Below the pieces are notes generated by a model. The model was not told the origin of the DNA. It saw only the letters and a program-made list of their open reading frames with translations, and searched no databases. From Comamonadaceae bacterium (lineage in GTDB: Bacteria; Pseudomonadota; Gammaproteobacteria; Burkholderiales; Burkholderiaceae_C), in contig JANXSU010000133.1 in assembly GCA_025356545.1 (NCBI GenBank), positions 1 through 40,892 on the forward strand: a stretch of DNA of 40,892 nt, given 5' to 3'. Made by a program: the position numbers and the translations under genes. Below are positions 8,175 through 16,565 of this stretch, in pieces (position 1 is the first letter of the stretch; each line of letters starts with the position of its first letter).

Positions 8175-8198
8175 AAAATAGAACGACCGTGCTATTTT
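8175..8198. promoter_or_regulatory. Candidate TetR operator
   Basis: Imperfect 24-bp palindrome with 12-bp arms: AAAATAGAACGA on the left, and the right arm reads as AAAATAGCACGG on the opposite strand, so 10 of 12 positions agree. The layout (an AT-rich TATTTT-type outer part and an ACG/CGT centre) is typical of TetR-family operators such as that of NemR. It lies just upstream of the TetR start at 8150 and after the terminator at 8203-8238, so it also marks the promoter area of the fad operon. Confidence 0.68.
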
Positions 8199-8202
8199 GC
8201 AG

Positions 8203-8238
8203 CAAAAAAAGAAGGGGCGCAAGTCCCCTCTCAATTTT
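8203..8238. terminator. Intrinsic terminator after the FAH-family gene
   Basis: AGGGG (8213-8217) pairs with CCCCT (8225-8229) around a seven-base loop. Read on the minus strand, the stem is followed by a long T-run (A-run at 8204-8210 on the plus strand). A T-run also follows on the plus strand (8234-8240). It isolates the fad operon from genes upstream. Confidence 0.8.
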
Positions 8239-8243
8239 TTTGT

Positions 8244-9092
8244 TTACAGCTTGAAGGGCACGACCACTTGGCGCTGCTCCCCCAAGCCCTCAATGCCCAG
8301 CGTCATCACGTCACCCTTCTTGAGGTAGAGCGGCGGCTTGTGGCCCAAACCCACGCCCGGTGGCGTGCCGGTGATCACCACATCGCCCGGCATCAGGGTC
8401 ATGAACTGACTCAAGTGGCTCACGATCTTGGCTACGCTGAAAATCATGGTTTTGGTGTTGCCGGTTTGCATGCGCTGGCCGTTCAGATCCAGCCACATGG
8501 CCAACTTCTGCGGATTGGTGATCTCATCGCGCGTCACCATCCAAGGGCCGAGAGGGCCGAAAGTGTCGCAACCCTTGCCTTTGTCCCATTGCGAGCCGCG
8601 CTCCAGTTGAAATTCGCGTTCGCTCACGTCGTTGGACACGCAATAACCCGCTACATAACTAAGGGCGTCTTTTTGCGATACATAACGTGCTTTAGTGCCG
8701 ATCACCACAGCCAGCTCCACCTCCCAATCCCCCTTGACCGAGCCCTTGGGCAGCATCACGTTGTCGTCTGGCCCCTGAATACAGCTGATGGCTTTGGTGA
8801 AAACGATGGGCTCTTTGGGAATGGGCATGCCGGACTCAGCCGCATGGTCGGAATAGTTCAAGCCAATGGCAATGAATTTGCTCACACCGTTCACCGGGCA
8901 GCCCATGCGTGGCTTGCCGCGCACCAGAGGCAGCTTGTCAGTCTTGAGTTTGAGCAACTTGGCCAAGACCGCGTCGCTGAGTTGATCTGGGCCAATGTCC
9001 TTGATCACGGCGCTCAGATCGCGCAATTTGCCTGCGGCGTCGATCAGGCCGGGTTTCTCTTTGCCTGGATTGCCATATCGAACCAGTTTCAT
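8244..9092 (-). CDS. Fumarylacetoacetate hydrolase (FAH) family protein
   Basis: FAH-superfamily enzyme of 282 residues. The C-terminal catalytic domain shows IGLNYSDHAAESG, EPIVFTKAISCIQGP and WEVELAVVIG, whose acidic residues form the divalent-metal site, then VSNDVSEREFQ and VITGTPPGVG. The short N-terminal domain MKLVRYGNPGKEKPGLI is typical of the subgroup annotated as ureidoglycolate lyase or 2-hydroxyhepta-2,4-diene-1,7-dioate isomerase. Members act on acylpyruvate-type C-C bonds in sugar-acid or aromatic catabolism, and the exact substrate cannot be told. In this subgroup the neighbour is often a short-chain dehydrogenase; here that neighbour is a broken remnant. A strong terminator follows. 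Confidence 0.87.
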   Translation of the reverse strand: MKLVRYGNPGKEKPGLIDAAGKLRDLSAVIKDIGPDQLSDAVLAKLLKLKTDKLPLVRGKPRMGCPVNGVSKFIAIGLNYSDHAAESGMPIPKEPIVFTKAISCIQGPDDNVMLPKGSVKGDWEVELAVVIGTKARYVSQKDALSYVAGYCVSNDVSEREFQLERGSQWDKGKGCDTFGPLGPWMVTRDEITNPQKLAMWLDLNGQRMQTGNTKTMIFSVAKIVSHLSQFMTLMPGDVVITGTPPGVGLGHKPPLYLKKGDVMTLGIEGLGEQRQVVVPFKL

Positions 9093-9130
9093 CGTGTTTC
9101 CTTTCGGGGGTTATCGGTTGGAGCAGGGTC

Positions 9131-9430
9131 TCAATAGGTCGAGCGTCCGCCCGAAAGATCGAACACCGCGCCTGTGGAGAACGAGCATTCCTCTGTACAC
9201 AGCCAGGTCACCATGGCGGCAACCTCCTCAGGCTCACCAAAACGACCCATAGGAATTTTGGAGAGCATGAACTGGATGTGCTCGGGCGTCATTTGATCGA
9301 ACATGGCGGTCTTGACAGCAGCGGGGGTCACGCAGTTCACACGCACACCGGTATCAGCCAGCTCCTTGCCCAGACCCGCGCCGCCCCCAGTGATGACGGC
9401 GTGTCGGCCTTGAAGGTCAAGTTGGTTCAT
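9131..9430 (-). pseudogene. Short-chain dehydrogenase remnant with internal deletion
   Basis: An open frame of 99 codons joins the two ends of an SDR enzyme. It starts MNQLDLQGRHAVITGGGAG, the NAD(P)-binding TGxxxGxG region, and then jumps straight to GKELADTGVRVNCVTPAAV, which belongs about 140 residues later, just after the catalytic Tyr-Lys helix. The end, GRFGEPEEVAAMVTWLC to SGGRSTY, is a normal SDR C-terminus. The catalytic Ser, Tyr and Lys are all missing while the frame is kept. The protein cannot be an active reductase, so I call it a pseudogene with an in-frame deletion. The gene starts six bases after slmA ends and precedes the FAH gene by 38 bp, so readthrough for FAH expression may be preserved. 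Confidence 0.85.
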
Positions 9431-9435
9431 GGTTT

Positions 9436-10113
9436 TTAAAGCATCAGTGCCAGACTGGCTTCCAGATGCTCCGAGGGCAGACGCCGAAAACCCGAGCGCG
9501 CAAAGCGTTGCAAGCGCCCCGCGACAAAAGCGGTCAACACTGAGGCCCGCACCTGCGCATCCACACTGGGCGTGGCGGAGCTGCTGGGCGTGCTTGGTGA
9601 GGCCTGCGCACCGTCGCGCAGGCATTGCTTCAAGGTCGATTCGATTTTGTCAAAGAACTGATTCATGCGCTGTTGCAAGCGCTCATTCTCAAACACCAGC
9701 GCGTCACCCACCATCACCCGCGTCATGCCGGGGTTCTTCTCGGCGAATTGCATCAACATCGCGACCACTTTGCTGGCCTGGCGGGCACCACCGGCCGCAT
9801 CCATTGCCGGGCCTTCGCGCTCGGCAATTTGGTTGATCAGCGAGAAAACGGTTTGCTCAATGAACTCGATCAGTCCTTCAAACATCTGCGCCTTGCTGGC
9901 GAAGTGCCGGTATAGGGCGGCTTCGCTAACCTCCAGCTTGGCTGCCAGGGCCGCGGTGGTGATTCGCTCAGCACCGGGCTGCTCCAGCATGGCGGCGAGG
10001 GCTTGCAAAATCTGAACGCGACGCTCGCCTGGCTTAGGGCGTTTGCGCGCGGGGGGCGTCGTTTCGCCGGGTTCGGAGTCAGGGGATGATGAGGTGTGAT
10101 CAGCGTCAGACAT
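9436..10113 (-). CDS. slmA: Nucleoid occlusion factor SlmA
   Basis: TetR-family DNA-binding protein of 225 residues that in E. coli stops FtsZ ring formation over the nucleoid. After a charged, disordered N-terminus come GERRVQILQALAAMLEQPG and ITTAALAAKLEVSEAALYRH, the SlmA helix-turn-helix. Then FASKAQMFEGLIEFIEQTVF and the conserved segment GMTRVMVGDALVFENERLQ follow, and near the C-terminus GRLQRFARSGFRRLP. The ATG at 10113 is chosen over an upstream TTG at 10158. A low-complexity Ala/Ser/Pro insertion near residue 180 is unlike E. coli SlmA. It follows argB by 54 bp. Confidence 0.88.
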   Translation of the reverse strand: MSDADHTSSSPDSEPGETTPPARKRPKPGERRVQILQALAAMLEQPGAERITTAALAAKLEVSEAALYRHFASKAQMFEGLIEFIEQTVFSLINQIAEREGPAMDAAGGARQASKVVAMLMQFAEKNPGMTRVMVGDALVFENERLQQRMNQFFDKIESTLKQCLRDGAQASPSTPSSSATPSVDAQVRASVLTAFVAGRLQRFARSGFRRLPSEHLEASLALML

Positions 10114-10167
10114 GGGGCGTAGCGGAGTGATTATTGATTCTCGCACAGCGCTACCCAAGGGTTTTCC

Positions 10168-11058
10168 TCAGTGCGAGCGAATCATGGTCCCAAACGCCTG
10201 GTCTGTGAGTATCTCAAGCAACAAAGCGTGCGGCACGCGCCCATCAATGATGTGCACCGCGTTCACGCCGCTCTTGGCGGCATCGAGCGCACCGGCAATC
10301 TTGGGCAGCATGCCCCCGCTGATGGTACCGTCGGCAAACAATTCATCAATGCGGCGCGCTGTCAAATCGGTTAACAGTTGACCGGCTTTGTCCAACACCC
10401 CACTGATATTAGTCAGCATAAGCAGCTTTTCGGCCTTGAGCACAGTAGCCAGTTTGGCAGCCACCACGTCGGCATTGATGTTGTAGCTCTCGTTGTGATC
10501 GCCAAAACCAATCGGACTGATGACGGGGATGAAGGCGTCGTCCTGCAAAGCCTTGACCACAGCGGGGTCGATGGACTCGATGTCACCCACTTGACCGACG
10601 TCGTACTCCTTGGCAGGGTCTTTGCTGTCCATCATTTTGAGTTTTTTCGCGCGGATCATGCCGCCATCGCGCCCGGTCAGACCCACGGCCTTGCCCCCGG
10701 CCTGATTGATCAGACCCACGATGTCCTGCTGCACTTCTCCGGCCAGAACCCACTCCACAACCTCCATGGTTTCGGCATCTGTCACTCGCATGCCCTGGAT
10801 AAACTCCCCCTTTTTCCCTAAACGCCCCAAGGCCGCCTCGATCTGCGGGCCACCACCATGCACCACTACCGGGTTCATACCCACCAGCTTGAGCAGCACT
10901 ACGTCTTCGGCAAACGCCTTCTGCAAGGCCGGGTCGGTCATCGCGTTGCCGCCGTACTTGATAACCAGGGTTTTGCCGTGGAACTTTCGAATATAGGGTA
11001 ACGCTTGGGCAAGAACGTCGGCCTTATCGTGTGGAGTAATGGTTGAGGTGTTAGTCAT
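10168..11058 (-). CDS. argB: Acetylglutamate kinase
   Basis: Phosphorylates N-acetyl-L-glutamate with ATP, the second step of arginine synthesis; cytoplasmic. The 296-residue length is normal. Motifs include [17 protein letters not shown] near residue 31, [20 protein letters not shown] near 64, VGLTGRDGG, and [20 protein letters not shown] with [10 protein letters not shown] in the C-terminal nucleotide-binding half. Its ATG overlaps the TGA of the upstream dehydratase gene (ATGA), so translation is probably coupled to the last gene of the polysaccharide locus, an unusual partner for an arginine gene. Confidence 0.97.
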   Translation of the reverse strand: MTNTSTITPHDKADVLAQALPYIRKFHGKTLVIKYGGNAMTDPALQKAFAEDVVLLKLVGMNPVVVHGGGPQIEAALGRLGKKGEFIQGMRVTDAETMEVVEWVLAGEVQQDIVGLINQAGGKAVGLTGRDGGMIRAKKLKMMDSKDPAKEYDVGQVGDIESIDPAVVKALQDDAFIPVISPIGFGDHNESYNINADVVAAKLATVLKAEKLLMLTNISGVLDKAGQLLTDLTARRIDELFADGTISGGMLPKIAGALDAAKSGVNAVHIIDGRVPHALLLEILTDQAFGTMIRSH

Positions 11059-12941
11059 GGGACTGTATTGTCTATGGTTTGTGGCGCATAGCCATGCACA
11101 CAGGCCTGCAGCACAGCCTTCATCGCGCCAACATCCTGCTGTTCAGCAGCACAGTGCAAGACCTGTAGTTGAGCATCCAGTTCGGGCCAGCTCAAAAAAT
11201 CCTCATGCGCCTTCATGATGCGCGGGTGCGCGGTCGGCGTAGGGTTATCACCAATGAGCAACTCCTCATAAAGCTTTTCTCCGGGGCGCAAACCTGTCAC
11301 CTTGATTTCAATCTCCCCCTCGGGGTTGGCCTCATCCCGTACGCTCATGCCAGACAGCTCTACCATGCGGCGAGCCATGTCCATGATCTTGACGGGTTGT
11401 CCCATGTCCAGCACAAACACATCGCCACCCATCGCCATGGCACCAGCTTGAAGCACCAGCTCGGCGGCTTCAGAAATAGTCATGAAATAACGGGTTACAT
11501 CGGCGTGCGTTACCGTCAGAGGACCGCCATGGCTCAGCTGTCGACGAAACAGCGGCACCACGCTACCGCTGGAACCCAATACGTTGCCAAAACGCACCAT
11601 GCCAAAACGAGTGCTTTGTTCACCTGCTTGTGCAGCCAACGCCTGTAAGATGAGTTCAGCCATACGCTTGCTGGCCCCCATCACATTAGTGGGACGTACC
11701 GCCTTATCGGTGGACACCAAAACAAAGCGGGCCACACCACTGCCCAGCGCCGCTTGCGCCATGTTGAGCGTACCAAAGACGTTGTTAAAAATACCCTCTG
11801 CTGGGTTTGACTCCACCAGTGGCACGTGCTTGTAAGCCGCTGCGTGAAAGACCATGTCGGGATGGTGGGCTCGACAGATGTCTTGTAAACGCTGCATGTT
11901 GGCCACACTGCCCAGCAAAGGCACCAACTTGGAAATGATGCCTTTAGCGATGGCCAAAGCCTCCAACTCTTGATGAATGCTGTACAAACCAAACTCATTG
12001 TGATCCAACAGCAACAACTGGCGCGGGCGTTGCGTCAAAATCTGCCGACATAACTCACTGCCAATACTGCCACCCGCACCGCTAACGAGAACCACTTTTC
12101 CTGCCAAATTGCGCGCCAACAATTCAGAATCAGGAGGCACCGGGTCGCGGCCCAGCAAGTCCTCAATGTCGAGCTCCTTGAAATCCTGCACGGTGACGCG
12201 CCCACTGGCCAAATCAGCCAAACCGGGCAAAGTACGGATGTGCACGGGCACATGTCGCAGACTGTCGATGATTTTGTTGCGCCGCTCCCGGGTCGCGCTG
12301 GGCATGGCTAGCAGGATGTCAGTCACACCCTGACGAACGACCACATTCGGCACTTCTTCAGACGCATACACACGCACGCCGTTGATGCTACGCCCCACCT
12401 TGGCCACGTCATCATCCACAAAGCCGATCAATACAAACTGCCCCGAGATACCCAGAGCCGATGCAGTCTGCACACCAGCCGTCCCAGCACCAAATATCAA
12501 CAACCGTCCTTCGACCTGATGCCCCGCATGGTTCACCCCCGCCAGCCAGAAGCGGGCCATGGCACGACTGGCCCCCACCAACAGCAAAAATATCAAGGGC
12601 TGCAAGACACCCAAGCTGCGTGGCACACCCGGCCAACGCTGCAAAAGCAAAATGCCAAGCAACAAGCCGCCATAAATTGCCACCGCTTTCGCGGTAGCCG
12701 TCAATGCGGCTTGGCCGGTATAACGGAAAATAGCACGGTAAAGCCCTAATCGGATAAAGATCGGAACAGCCAGTACTGGGGACAAAAGATAAACCCACCA
12801 CTGTGGGCCTGAAGGCTGATGCAATACATCCAGACGCAAGGTGAAGGCAATCCAGGTGGCCAACAACGCCAGCACAACATCCAAACCCACCACCACAATA
12901 CGCTTAACAGGTCGAGGCCAGCCTAGTAATTTGCTTTGCAT
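11055..12941 (-). CDS. Membrane-bound UDP-sugar 4,6-dehydratase (WbpM/CapD/PglF type)
   Basis: Polysaccharide-synthesis SDR enzyme of 628 residues. Four membrane segments lie at about 15-38, 48-66, 82-100 and 108-128. A first Rossmann-like domain begins at [12 protein letters not shown] (149-160) and the catalytic extended SDR domain at [13 protein letters not shown] (285-297). The active-site stretch is [17 protein letters not shown] (409-425), where Met replaces the usual Tyr of YxxxK, as known for WbpM, FlaA1 and PglF. The family converts UDP-GlcNAc to the 4-keto-6-deoxy intermediate for QuiNAc, FucNAc or bacillosamine. Together with the epimerase at 13980 and the phosphoglycosyl transferase at 13423 it would make and load the first sugar. 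It is the last polysaccharide gene and overlaps argB by four bases. Confidence 0.92.
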   Translation of the reverse strand: MQSKLLGWPRPVKRIVVVGLDVVLALLATWIAFTLRLDVLHQPSGPQWWVYLLSPVLAVPIFIRLGLYRAIFRYTGQAALTATAKAVAIYGGLLLGILLLQRWPGVPRSLGVLQPLIFLLLVGASRAMARFWLAGVNHAGHQVEGRLLIFGAGTAGVQTASALGISGQFVLIGFVDDDVAKVGRSINGVRVYASEEVPNVVVRQGVTDILLAMPSATRERRNKIIDSLRHVPVHIRTLPGLADLASGRVTVQDFKELDIEDLLGRDPVPPDSELLARNLAGKVVLVSGAGGSIGSELCRQILTQRPRQLLLLDHNEFGLYSIHQELEALAIAKGIISKLVPLLGSVANMQRLQDICRAHHPDMVFHAAAYKHVPLVESNPAEGIFNNVFGTLNMAQAALGSGVARFVLVSTDKAVRPTNVMGASKRMAELILQALAAQAGEQSTRFGMVRFGNVLGSSGSVVPLFRRQLSHGGPLTVTHADVTRYFMTISEAAELVLQAGAMAMGGDVFVLDMGQPVKIMDMARRMVELSGMSVRDEANPEGEIEIKVTGLRPGEKLYEELLIGDNPTPTAHPRIMKAHEDFLSWPELDAQLQVLHCAAEQQDVGAMKAVLQACVHGYAPQTIDNTVP

Positions 12942-12979
12942 CCATCCCCCAGAACGTCTATGCGCGCATTACTTTTAAC

Positions 12980-13354
12980 TTAAGCTTTGATTGCAAAGTC
13001 ATCCTTGACCTGACCTTGAGCCACCAGAGTGCTCAGCCAACGTGGGGTTAAACCACGGCCACTCCATGTTTCGCCATTAGGACCACGAAATTTTGGCGCA
13101 ACGGTTACGGTAGTTTCTGATTTCTTTTTGGCAACTTTGCCTACCCGCTTTGTGCCCGCTGCGACCTTGCTCGTCTTCGTCGCCTTGGATTTGCCGCGCG
13201 CCTTGTCTAGCTGCAAATCTTTCAGAGTAATGCCAAACGCTTGCATCTTTGCGCGAATTTCTCCAATGGTTTTGTCAAACTCTCGTGTTTTGATTTCGTC
13301 TGCCTGCTTTTGCAGTTTTTCAATTTGGTCTTGAATGTCAATGAGATTCACCAT
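12980..13354 (-). CDS. H-NS family nucleoid protein
   Basis: Histone-like protein of 124 residues. Residues 1-50 form the oligomerisation helices (IDIQDQIEKLQKQADEIK). A Lys-rich linker of about 35 residues (KSKATKTSKVAAGTKRVGKV) follows. The C-terminal DNA-binding module reads KFRGPNGETWSGRGLTPRWL, the Burkholderiales form of the H-NS AT-hook-like loop. AAAGGAG precedes the ATG. It sits inside the polysaccharide run, between the initiating transferase and the WbpM-like gene, where H-NS copies are unusual. It could silence the AT-richer genes around it. The family call is firm; local control is inference. Confidence 0.92.
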   Translation of the reverse strand: MVNLIDIQDQIEKLQKQADEIKTREFDKTIGEIRAKMQAFGITLKDLQLDKARGKSKATKTSKVAAGTKRVGKVAKKKSETTVTVAPKFRGPNGETWSGRGLTPRWLSTLVAQGQVKDDFAIKA

Positions 13355-13422
13355 AATGCTCCTTTAGGAATTTACAAAAACTCTTGCGTACATAATGTGA
13401 TCTACGGATGGAAAATTACCTT

Positions 13423-13983
13423 TTAATGAGAAACACTATCACGTTGAATAACCTTGATTGCTGTCAGAATTATGATTTTTAAATCTAATCTAAAGGATTT
13501 TTTCTTCAGATATTCGGCGTCAAGTTTAACCTTTTCAGGAATAAACAACTCATCCCGTCCATTTATTTGCGCCCAACCCGTCAACCCTGGCACTAATTCA
13601 TGTACACCACACTGTGTGCGCAAAGCAATCAGATCATTCTGATTGAACAAGGCTGGTCTTGGACCCACAAAACTCATATCACCTTTGAGAATGCTCCATA
13701 ACTGGGGTATTTCGTCCAAACTACTCTTGCGTAAGAAACCACCAATTGGAGTGAGATATGTATCAGGATTACTGAGCAAATGGGTCGCCACCGCTGGAGT
13801 ACCTATTCGCATACTGCGGAATTTTGGCATGCTGAATATGATGTTGTGACGTCCGATGCGGTCAGACCAATAGAGAATGGGGCCTTTGGAGCTCAGGCGC
13901 ACGGCCAGTGAAACCAGTACCACAGGTATGAGTAATAGACTTGCTGCCAGTATCGCCAGCATCAAATCAAACCATCTTTTCAT
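13423..13983 (-). CDS. Initiating phosphoglycosyl transferase (small, PglC/WcaJ-C type)
   Basis: Monotopic membrane enzyme of 186 residues that moves a sugar-1-phosphate from UDP-sugar to undecaprenyl phosphate, starting oligosaccharide assembly on the cytoplasmic face. The N-terminal re-entrant hydrophobic helix is WFDLMLAILAASLLLIPVVL (residues 3-22). Conserved motifs are KFRSMR, the catalytic Asp-Glu in LRKSSLDEIPQLWSILKGDM, FVGPRPA and PGLTGWAQINGRDE. It lacks the N-terminal membrane domain of full WcaJ/WbaP, like PglC and the Rhizobium WreU group. The gene is visibly AT-richer than its neighbours. It overlaps the epimerase stop by four bases and leaves a 68-bp AT-rich gap before the H-NS gene. 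Confidence 0.92.
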   Translation of the reverse strand: MKRWFDLMLAILAASLLLIPVVLVSLAVRLSSKGPILYWSDRIGRHNIIFSMPKFRSMRIGTPAVATHLLSNPDTYLTPIGGFLRKSSLDEIPQLWSILKGDMSFVGPRPALFNQNDLIALRTQCGVHELVPGLTGWAQINGRDELFIPEKVKLDAEYLKKKSFRLDLKIIILTAIKVIQRDSVSH

Positions 13984-14945
13984 GTATTTATCTTTGCGAC
14001 GGTACGCCGCAAACTTTCTTCAATTGATAGGGGTGGCGTCCAATCCAACATATGTCGGGCCTTGGAAATATCCACCTGCAAATCACCACACAAACGTTGC
14101 ACCGCAGCTCTTTTACCCAATAAGGAAGCACCTATGCGCAAAAAGCCCAGCGGCACGGGCCATAAACGCGCAGACACGCCAGCCGCCCGAGCCAAACCGC
14201 GCACCAGGTCTGCCGTGGACAAGTCATGCCCATCACTGACCAAAAATGTCTGATTCCCCGCCAACGGATGGACAATTGACGTCACGATCAAATCCAGCAG
14301 ATTGCCCAGCCCTACTAGGCTACGGCGGTTGTGTGTGATGGCACCCAGAGGCAAAGGCCAGCCACGCTGCACGGCGCACATCAGGGCGGAAAAGTTAGCC
14401 TTCACACCTGGGCCATAGACCAAGGGCGGTCGAATGATGACTAGTTCCATGCCTGTTTCAGCGGCGATCTGACGCAAACCTTGTTCCGCTTCGTATTTAC
14501 TCTGGCCATAGGCATCTTGTGGATTGGGTGTGTCGTTCTCCGTGAACGGATTTCCGGGTGCAGTGCTTTCACCGTTGACCTTGACCGAGCTGATGAATAC
14601 AAATCGCTGTACCCCGGCTGCTGCAGCTTGGCGGGCCAGGTTTAAGGTGACATCCACATTGGCTGCACGGAATTCGGCCAAAGAATCGGTGCTGGTGTCG
14701 TGCATGACATGCACGCGGGCGGCCAAGTGGACAACGCAAGTATGCCCCTGTAATAAAGTGTGGGCGTCTTCATAGTGCGTAAGACAGATCCAGCCCTGTG
14801 TGTGTGTCGCTGGTTGACTCCTGGACACTGCCGTCACCGCACAGCCATTCGCGATCAACTGGTGCATCAGCGCTTGCCCCAAAAAGCCACTGGCACCGGT
14901 CACTAGAACCGTCTTGTCACGCAGAATGAAATTCATCGCAGTCAT
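13980..14945 (-). CDS. NAD-dependent epimerase/reductase (WbpV/WreQ-like SDR)
   Basis: Extended SDR of 321 residues acting on nucleotide sugars. Cofactor motif TVLVTGASGFLGQALMHQL (about 13-31), catalytic Ser in FVFISSVKVNGEST, and the YxxxK pair in DAYGQSKYEAEQG. In loci that also have a WbpM-type dehydratase and a small initiating transferase, enzymes of this subgroup reduce the 4-keto intermediate to UDP-QuiNAc or epimerise UDP-GlcNAc/GalNAc. Either is possible here. The start is ATG 14945 or an ATG nine bases on. The stop overlaps the start of the phosphoglycosyl transferase (ATGA). Confidence 0.85.
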   Translation of the reverse strand: MTAMNFILRDKTVLVTGASGFLGQALMHQLIANGCAVTAVSRSQPATHTQGWICLTHYEDAHTLLQGHTCVVHLAARVHVMHDTSTDSLAEFRAANVDVTLNLARQAAAAGVQRFVFISSVKVNGESTAPGNPFTENDTPNPQDAYGQSKYEAEQGLRQIAAETGMELVIIRPPLVYGPGVKANFSALMCAVQRGWPLPLGAITHNRRSLVGLGNLLDLIVTSIVHPLAGNQTFLVSDGHDLSTADLVRGLARAAGVSARLWPVPLGFLRIGASLLGKRAAVQRLCGDLQVDISKARHMLDWTPPLSIEESLRRTVAKINT

Positions 14946-14961
14946 CTGATTTCAAAACGCA

Positions 14962-15726
14962 TTACCGAGTTGCCCGTAAGCACATCAGCTTTAAAAAGAT
15001 AGGGGAGAAAAAGAAACGCAACATGCTTCGAATATGAATCCAGAGGTAGCGGATTTTTGTATGACTGCTGCGCCGCGCCACATGGGTGGCCCTGACTTGC
15101 GGAATTAAAGCAACCGTCAAACCCTTGAGCCAAACTCTGGCACAAAGGTCAACGTCCTCGTAATACAAAAAGTACTTTTGATTAAAGCCATTGAGCTCTT
15201 TGTAAACCTCGCGTCGCAATACCATGAACATGCCACCAACCCAGTCGGGATAAATGAGAATATTACGAATCACATAATCACAACCGGTGCATCGGCCGAA
15301 GAGCTTGCACAGTATTTTGAATGGCGTAGGAAATCGACGTGCACTGTCTTCGATCGCACCCGAACCATCCACCACCATGGGTGCAACAATGCCGATACTT
15401 GCATCATGAAGACCGGCCATGAGGGGGGCGAATATATTAGCATTCATTCGGATGTCCGGATTGATGACACAAAAGAAATCGCCAGTCGCTTGCTCAAACG
15501 CACGATTGTGATTTTCACCAAAACCCAGAGGCACAGCGTTGTGAATAATTTTCAAGGGAAGCGTGAAATGCCTGAATGAATCGGGCAAGGGCTCCGGCAC
15601 GTTGACCGTCAACACAACCTCTATAGATTCATCCGCACAATGCTTTTGCAAGTCATTTAAAAGCTCGCTCACCAGGGAGGCCTGCCCATGGCTAACGACG
15701 GATACAGACAGGGTGGCGCGGTTCAT
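14962..15726 (-). CDS. Glycosyltransferase family 2 (rhamnosyltransferase-like)
   Basis: GT-A-fold transferase of 254 residues adding a sugar to a lipid-linked glycan on the cytoplasmic side. It opens with LSVSVVSHGQASLVSELLN; the nucleotide/metal-binding triad is in FFCVINPDIRMN (NPD instead of DxD), a form frequent in WbbL-type rhamnosyltransferases. VGGMFMVLRREVY and YFLYYEDVDLCAR (ED acceptor-side motif) follow. dTDP-rhamnose from the rfb genes here is a plausible donor. The C-terminus is basic and aromatic, suited to membrane contact. Codon use and base composition are AT-richer than in the fad or rfb genes. Its start overlaps the next upstream gene by four bases. Confidence 0.87.
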   Translation of the reverse strand: MNRATLSVSVVSHGQASLVSELLNDLQKHCADESIEVVLTVNVPEPLPDSFRHFTLPLKIIHNAVPLGFGENHNRAFEQATGDFFCVINPDIRMNANIFAPLMAGLHDASIGIVAPMVVDGSGAIEDSARRFPTPFKILCKLFGRCTGCDYVIRNILIYPDWVGGMFMVLRREVYKELNGFNQKYFLYYEDVDLCARVWLKGLTVALIPQVRATHVARRSSHTKIRYLWIHIRSMLRFFFSPIFLKLMCLRATR

Positions 15727-16565
15727 TTTGTCCCTTGATTCCGTGAATCACTCAAAGTAGAGAGTTTGCTTAACAGCACAATAAAAATACGCCGACAAAA
15801 TTTAAGCCATGAGTAGGCTTTGAGACAAAGAATCACAACAAATGGTATTTTTTTGGATTTCAACAAAAGATCATAGTTCTCCAGTTCACCGCACTGCATG
15901 GCCCAAAGCGACGCGCTCAAACCGGCCTCTCCAAAACTTTTTTTGAACGTCAAAGACAAAGGCAACGCAATCTTCATAATGGTCAAATCTGCAGCGGCCA
16001 CCTGCATTAGAAAGTAATGATCTTCCATATATCGTCTACCTGCAAGAAAACGGTAAGGCAAGTCGCGGCGCACCATGAATGAGGGTGTCACGAAAGGATT
16101 TTTCAACAACAGCGAGCACTTGGATACCGTTCGAAAATCCAACTCCCCCAGCGATCTCTCATCCAATGCCTGAGCCGCATTCACTTGAATGTGACCATGC
16201 CCCGAGACAGCCACATCAGGCCGGGCCTGCATAAATTGATACTGCAATTCAAGTTTACGCGGATGCCATGCGTCATCGGCATCTAAAAATGCGACGTAAT
16301 CACTCATGGACTGATCCCAGCCCGCATTGCGTGCGCTGGCCACCCCCACGTTTTGATCCAGCAACACCAGATGAATCCAGGCGACTGAATATCGGCTTTG
16401 CAAGGCATTCAAGACATCGCGGGTTTCATCTCCGCTGCCGTCATCCACCAAGATCAGCGCCAGTGGGCGCACGGTTTGCGAGACCACAGAGGTCACCGCC
16501 CGCTCTATCGTTTGAGCGCAACGGTAGCAAGGCAACACCACAGAAACGGGAACCAGTCTGGTCAT
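15723..16565 (-). CDS. Glycosyltransferase family 2
   Basis: GT-A transferase of 280 residues. Its N-terminus VPVSVVLPCYRCAQTIERAV, then LILVDDGSGDETRDVL and the metal-binding YVAFLDADDAWHPRKL, are the standard GT2 order of UDP-binding and DxD motifs. Donor and acceptor cannot be assigned. It is the second of three tandem GT2 genes whose ends overlap by four bases (ATGA) with both neighbours, which implies coupled translation in the order they probably act. The C-terminal third is basic and hydrophobic (KAYSWLKFCRRIFIVLLSKL), probably a membrane-associating tail. Confidence 0.88.
   Translation of the reverse strand: MTRLVPVSVVLPCYRCAQTIERAVTSVVSQTVRPLALILVDDGSGDETRDVLNALQSRYSVAWIHLVLLDQNVGVASARNAGWDQSMSDYVAFLDADDAWHPRKLELQYQFMQARPDVAVSGHGHIQVNAAQALDERSLGELDFRTVSKCSLLLKNPFVTPSFMVRRDLPYRFLAGRRYMEDHYFLMQVAAADLTIMKIALPLSLTFKKSFGEAGLSASLWAMQCGELENYDLLLKSKKIPFVVILCLKAYSWLKFCRRIFIVLLSKLSTLSDSRNQGTK

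Noticed and set aside
7701-9137. 478-codon plus-strand open frame opposite the TetR and FAH genes
   Set aside because: It crosses a terminator and two well-supported genes, and reads as His/Gln-rich shadow sequence without any domain.
9431-9625. Upstream extension of the SDR remnant as a 164-codon gene
   Set aside because: The extra 65 codons lie antiparallel in register to slmA coding sequence on the same strand and are out-of-frame slmA; the SDR start is at 9430.
14942-15145. 67-codon minus-strand frame at the end of the glycosyltransferase gene
   Set aside because: It is an alternative frame of the glycosyltransferase at 14962-15726 and has no independent support.
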